The notes beneath the pieces were generated by a model, which worked only from the letters and a program-made list of their open reading frames with translations, searched no databases and was not told where the DNA came from. Source: Pusillimonas minor (GTDB lineage: Bacteria > Pseudomonadota > Gammaproteobacteria > Burkholderiales > Burkholderiaceae_B). Taken from it: 64,000 nucleotides of DNA. Both the position numbers and the translations under genes were made by a program. Below are positions 60,716 through 64,000 of the stretch, piece by piece. How positions within the stretch are numbered: the first letter of the stretch is position 1; each line of letters begins with the position of its first letter. The stretch lies in assembly GCF_014237865.1 (NCBI RefSeq), contig NZ_JACJUU010000001.1:372001-436000 (forward strand), read 5' to 3'.

Positions 60716-61206
60716 TGGGCACCTCCGTGTTTCTTGAGTTCGTTGATCATGGCATCGATTTTTTCTGGGGCCATGCGGACACACATGTGCTTGTTGTTGA
60801 CCAGCATGACGGGAGAATCGCCGCACGCCCCCATGCATTCGCCTTCGAGCAAGGTAAACAGGCCGTCGGGCGTCGTTTCGCGAAACCCGATGCCCAATGT
60901 CTTCTTGATGTGCTCGGCCGCACCCACGCCGTCGCGAAGCGCACAGGGCAAGTTGGTGCACACGGTAAGCTTGAAGCGCCCGACCGGCTGCGTGTTGTAC
61001 ATGTTGTAGAAGGTGGCGACCTCTTGTACTGCAATAGGCGCCACACCAATGTAGCGAGCAACGTCTTCAATGACGTCGGCTGACAACCAGCCGGTTTCAT
61101 CTTGGGCGATGGTTAAGGCAGCCATAATGGCCGATTGCTTCTGGTCGTCGGGGAACTTGGTCAGTTCCCGGTCGATCTTCTGGTAGGCTTGTTCTGAAAG
61201 CAGCAT
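60712..61206 (-). CDS. nuoE: NADH-quinone oxidoreductase subunit E
   Basis: A 164-residue thioredoxin-like subunit with a [2Fe-2S] cluster (N1a) bound by C83, C88, C124 and C128. It sits against NuoF at the NADH end of the peripheral arm. The family segment [15 protein letters not shown] is present. Length and motifs are standard. Its stop overlaps nuoF's start. Confidence 0.98.
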   Translation of the reverse strand: MLLSEQAYQKIDRELTKFPDDQKQSAIMAALTIAQDETGWLSADVIEDVARYIGVAPIAVQEVATFYNMYNTQPVGRFKLTVCTNLPCALRDGVGAAEHIKKTLGIGFRETTPDGLFTLLEGECMGACGDSPVMLVNNKHMCVRMAPEKIDAMINELKKHGGAQ

Positions 61207-61240
61207 AATTTAAACCCGGTGTTTACCTTGTTGGCGCCGG

Positions 61241-62497
61241 TTAGCGGTCGATTTCACCAAACACGATGTCGAGCGTCCCGATAATAGTGACGGCGTCGGC
61301 AATCATGTGTCCACGCGACATTTCGTCGAGGGCCTGCAAATGCGCAAAGCCCGGCGCGCGGATTTTAAGGCGGTAGGGTTTATTGGCTCCGTCGGCAACC
61401 ATATAAATACCGAACTCGCCTTTGGGATGTTCGACACCCGAATACACTTCGCCGCGCGGTACGTGCATACCTTCGGTAAAAAGCTTGAAGTGGTGGATCA
61501 GGTCTTCCATGCCCGTCTTCATGTCTTCGCGCGAAGGCGGGGACACTTTATGGTTGTCGGAAATGACTGGGCCAGGATTGTTACGCAACCACTCGACGCA
61601 CTGGCGAATAATGCGATTACTTTCGCGCATTTCGGCCACACGCACCAGGTAGCGGTCGTAGCTGTCGCCGTTGGTGCCGACAGGGATATCGAACTCGAGA
61701 CGATCGTAGACTTCGTAGGGCTGAGTGCGGCGTAAATCCCAGGCGATACCTGAACCACGCAGCATGGGGCCGGTAAAGCCAAGCGCCTTGGCGCGGTCGG
61801 GGTCGACCACACCAACGCCCACCAAACGCTGCTTCCAGATGCGGTTGTCGGTCAGCAGGGTTTCGTATTCGTCGACACACGCCGGGAACCGGTTGGTGAA
61901 GTCTTCGATGAAGTCGAGCATTGAACCCGAACGCGCATCGTTCATGGCTTTGAGCTCTTTGGCACTACGATACTTGCTGGTTTCGCCATACTGCGGCATG
62001 GTGTCGGGCAGATCGCGATACACACCACCCGGACGATAGTAAGCCGCGTGCATACGCGCACCGGAAACGGCCTCGTAGCAGTCCATCAGGTCTTCGCGCT
62101 CGCGGAAGGCATACAGGAACACCGCCATGGCGCCCACGTCGAGACCGTGCGAACCAATAGACATGAGGTGGTTGAGAATGCGGGTGATTTCGTCGAACAT
62201 GACGCGGATGTACTGCGCCCGCAGCGGTACCTGAATGCCGGCCAGCTTTTCGATGGCCATGACGTAGGCGTGCTCGTTGCACATCATGGACACGTAGTCG
62301 AGGCGGTCCATGTAGGGCAATGCCTGGATGAACGTTTTATGCTCGGCGAGTTTTTCGGTGGCGCGGTGCAACAGGCCAATATGCGGATCGGCGCGCTGGA
62401 TGACCTCGCCGTCGAGTTCGAGCACCAGGCGCAAAACGCCGTGTGCCGCAGGGTGTTGCGGGCCAAAGTTCAGGGTGTAGTTTTTGATTTCAGCCAT
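61241..62497 (-). CDS. nuoD: NADH-quinone oxidoreductase subunit D
   Basis: The 49-kDa-type subunit, 418 residues, related to NiFe-hydrogenase large subunits and forming the quinone cavity with NuoB and NuoH. HPAAH at 15-19 and [12 protein letters not shown] match the quinone-site loop. A separate gene from nuoC, unlike the nuoCD fusion of enterobacteria, which agrees with a betaproteobacterium. One base separates it from nuoC. Confidence 0.98.
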   Translation of the reverse strand: MAEIKNYTLNFGPQHPAAHGVLRLVLELDGEVIQRADPHIGLLHRATEKLAEHKTFIQALPYMDRLDYVSMMCNEHAYVMAIEKLAGIQVPLRAQYIRVMFDEITRILNHLMSIGSHGLDVGAMAVFLYAFREREDLMDCYEAVSGARMHAAYYRPGGVYRDLPDTMPQYGETSKYRSAKELKAMNDARSGSMLDFIEDFTNRFPACVDEYETLLTDNRIWKQRLVGVGVVDPDRAKALGFTGPMLRGSGIAWDLRRTQPYEVYDRLEFDIPVGTNGDSYDRYLVRVAEMRESNRIIRQCVEWLRNNPGPVISDNHKVSPPSREDMKTGMEDLIHHFKLFTEGMHVPRGEVYSGVEHPKGEFGIYMVADGANKPYRLKIRAPGFAHLQALDEMSRGHMIADAVTIIGTLDIVFGEIDR

Positions 62498-62498
62498 G

Positions 62499-63110
62499 TT
62501 AACGCTCTACTCCGTAGCCTGCCTCGCGAACGATACGCGGCGTGATCTCGCGCGGCTCGATGGTAACCGGCTGGTAAACCACCCGCTTCTGTTCGGTGTC
62601 GTAACGCATTTCGACGTTGCCCGACAGCGGGAAGTCTTTGCGGAAAGGATGGCCGATAAAGCCATAGTCGGTGAGAATGCGACGAAGATCGGGATGCCCT
62701 TCGAAAACGACGCCGTACAAGTCAAAGGCTTCGCGTTCGAACCAGTTGACGCTGGGCCAGACGTTGACCAGAGATGCAATGACGGGGAAGTCGTCGTTGG
62801 GCACCCAGGCGCGAACACGCAGGCGCCAGTTGTGCGTAACCGACAACAGATGCAGCACCACCGCGAACCGCTGAGGAAACTTGGGCGCCGGCGCCATGAA
62901 GGCGGGCTCGCCGTAGGTTGCGTAGTCGACGCCGCACAGGTCGATGCAGGACTCGAACGCGAGCGCGGGTTTGTCACGCAGCACCGTACAGGCATCGACC
63001 CATTGGTCGGCGGATACTTCGAGGGTGAGTTCGCCAAATGCTTCGGTTAGCGCACAGGCCGCGCCAAACTGCGCCTGGAGGTTATTTTTTAGCGTTTCAA
63101 GCCGGGTCAT
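62499..63110 (-). CDS. nuoC: NADH-quinone oxidoreductase subunit C
   Basis: The 30-kDa-type subunit, 203 residues, a structural part of the peripheral arm. The signature [20 protein letters not shown] near residue 120 identifies it. The C-terminal part ([15 protein letters not shown]) is of normal length. It lies one base before nuoD and 38 bases after nuoB. Confidence 0.98.
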   Translation of the reverse strand: MTRLETLKNNLQAQFGAACALTEAFGELTLEVSADQWVDACTVLRDKPALAFESCIDLCGVDYATYGEPAFMAPAPKFPQRFAVVLHLLSVTHNWRLRVRAWVPNDDFPVIASLVNVWPSVNWFEREAFDLYGVVFEGHPDLRRILTDYGFIGHPFRKDFPLSGNVEMRYDTEQKRVVYQPVTIEPREITPRIVREAGYGVER

Positions 63111-63148
63111 GATGTGATCTTTTTACGGTAATGAAAACAGCCGACCGA

Positions 63149-63625
63149 TTAACGGGCGATGGTATTGGTTAAACGGATTTTGTTCTGCATTTGCAGCAGG
63201 CCGTAAACCAGCGCCTCGGCCGTGGGCGGACAGCCCGGCACGTAGACATCGACCGGAACGATGCGATCGCAACCCCGCACAACCGAATAGGAGTAGTGGT
63301 AGTAGCCGCCGCCGTTGGCACAGGAGCCCATGGACACAACCCAGCGTGGCTCGGGCATTTGGTCGTAAACCTTGCGCAGGGCGGGCGCCATTTTGTTGCA
63401 CAACGTGCCGGCAACAATCATGAGGTCGGACTGACGGGGGCTGGGGCGAAAAATAATCCCGAACTGGTCAAGGTCGTAGCGCGCCGCGCCGGCGTGCATC
63501 ATTTCGACCGCGCAACAGGCCAGACCGAAGGTCATGGGCCATAAAGAGCCTGTTTTGGCCCAGTTCAGAAACTTGTCTGCACTGGTGGTGATAAAGCCTT
63601 CTTTCAGAATGCCGTCAATAGCCAT
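63149..63625 (-). CDS. nuoB: NADH-quinone oxidoreductase subunit B
   Basis: The PSST-type subunit, 158 residues, that binds cluster N2, the electron donor to quinone. The adjacent cysteine pair C37-C38 in [12 protein letters not shown]101 in GSCANGG and C131 in PGCPP are the expected ligands. Strong family agreement along the whole length. An 87-base gap with a hairpin separates it from nuoA. Confidence 0.98.
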   Translation of the reverse strand: MAIDGILKEGFITTSADKFLNWAKTGSLWPMTFGLACCAVEMMHAGAARYDLDQFGIIFRPSPRQSDLMIVAGTLCNKMAPALRKVYDQMPEPRWVVSMGSCANGGGYYHYSYSVVRGCDRIVPVDVYVPGCPPTAEALVYGLLQMQNKIRLTNTIAR

Positions 63626-63677
63626 GATTTTGCCTAAATGCCAAGAGAGGGGAAATGCGGAAAAGACAACGCAGAAC

Positions 63678-63703
63678 GCGGCGCACCCGTTGGGCCGCGC
63701 CGC
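63678..63703 (-). promoter_or_regulatory. hairpin between nuoA and nuoB
   Basis: GCGGCGC (63678-63684) pairs with GCGCCGC (63697-63703); an inner CCC/GGG pair shortens the loop. In the mRNA, six U lie on the 5' side of the stem, not after it, so it is not a terminator. An mRNA processing or stability element is possible. Confidence 0.5.
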
Positions 63704-63712
63704 AAAAAAGGC

Positions 63713-64000
63713 TTACTCCCAGTCGAGCGCGCCTTTTTTCCACTCGTAGAGAAAACCGACGGTGAGCACCGCCAGAAACACCATTACCGTCCAGAAACCC
63801 ACAAGGCCGACAGTACCGTTTGCAATTGCCCAAGGGAACAAGAATGCAATTTCGAGGTCGAACAAAATAAACAGAATGGCGACCAGGTAATAACGCACGT
63901 CGAATTTCATGCGCGAATCGTCGAAGGCTTCGAAGCCGCACTCGTAGGGCGAGAGCTTTTCGGCGTCGGGCCGATGAGGGCCCAATACCCGCCCCACCGT
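63713..64000 (-). CDS. nuoA: NADH-quinone oxidoreductase subunit A, 5' end missing
   Basis: The last 95 residues of a small membrane subunit that, with NuoH and NuoJ, lines the quinone-chamber entrance. [22 protein letters not shown], shown only in part (SPYECGFE), is the family's loop with the conserved cysteine, and two hydrophobic segments follow. The start and first membrane helix lie beyond the right edge. NuoA is first in the operon, so the operon promoter is outside the window. Confidence 0.96.
   Translation of the reverse strand, partial: TVGRVLGPHRPDAEKLSPYECGFEAFDDSRMKFDVRYYLVAILFILFDLEIAFLFPWAIANGTVGLVGFWTVMVFLAVLTVGFLYEWKKGALDWE

Noticed and set aside
60716-60961. 82-residue N-terminal extension of NuoF
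   Set aside because: It lies wholly inside nuoE in another frame; the ATGA overlap at 60712-60715 marks the real start.

Overview
The window is an ordinary, densely packed stretch of a G+C-rich proteobacterial chromosome. It most resembles a betaproteobacterium of the order Burkholderiales, probably Alcaligenaceae (Bordetella/Pusillimonas/Advenella type). The reasons are the gene neighbourhoods (smc-zipA-ligA, a complete 14-gene nuo operon followed by a DUF2818 membrane protein, a fused tsaB-rimI gene, a stand-alone rsxB next to nth) and an intracellular PHB depolymerase. That assignment rests on family knowledge and gene order; no database search was possible.

Layout. 1-3300 (minus): yceD-rpmF-plsX-fabH-fabD, the conserved ribosomal protein L32/fatty-acid initiation cluster, with fabD cut by the left edge. 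3301-3627: an intergenic stretch built of three different short tandem repeats. 3628-4922 (plus): maf and an RsmI-like methyltransferase. 4973-8280 (minus): rluC, a HAD phosphatase, then msrP-msrQ (periplasmic methionine sulfoxide repair). 8281-8778: a long rne leader with three hairpins. 8779-11877 (plus): RNase E. 12078-18942 (minus): pncB-ridA-relA-trpB-trpA-accD. 19111-23597 (plus): fdxA-fpr-phaZ-rsxB-nth and a degenerate ABC ATPase. 23712-27368 (minus): a LivF / LivM-LivG fusion / LivH amino-acid transporter without a binding protein. 27754-29773 (plus): msrB-yciB-bolA-like-ppiC. 29977-36621 (minus): smc-zipA-ligA. 36798-38102 (plus): lplT, converging on a family-4 uracil-DNA glycosylase and a tsaB-rimI fusion (minus). 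40450-43241 (plus): ompR-envZ-like two-component system, terminator, ahpC. 43257-44488 (minus): ispD-ispF. 44505-48938 (plus): mfd and serB. 48907-64000 (minus): DUF2818 protein and nuoN through nuoA, the last cut by the right edge.

How the parts work together: fatty-acid initiation (AccD, FabH, FabD, PlsX), respiration (complex I), translation and RNA metabolism (L32, RluC, RNase E, TsaB/RimI), genome maintenance (Smc, LigA, Nth, UDG, Mfd), oxidative damage repair (MsrPQ, MsrB, AhpC), stringent response (RelA) and tryptophan/serine/NAD/isoprenoid synthesis. Many neighbours share 4-base ATGA or GTGA start/stop overlaps, which points to translational coupling.

No prophage, insertion sequence, CRISPR, defence island or biosynthetic cluster was seen, and no tRNA or rRNA gene was recognised. 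The best leads for something undescribed are modest: the degenerate LivF-like ATPase at 22875-23597 (Walker A lysine replaced by arginine, signature motif lost); the enlarged DUF2818 protein at the end of the nuo operon; a perfect 17-base palindrome between pncB and fdxA; the three-array repeat region at 3363-3524; the structured rne leader; and the 16-base ispD/mfd divergence with a consensus -10 box sitting on the mfd start.
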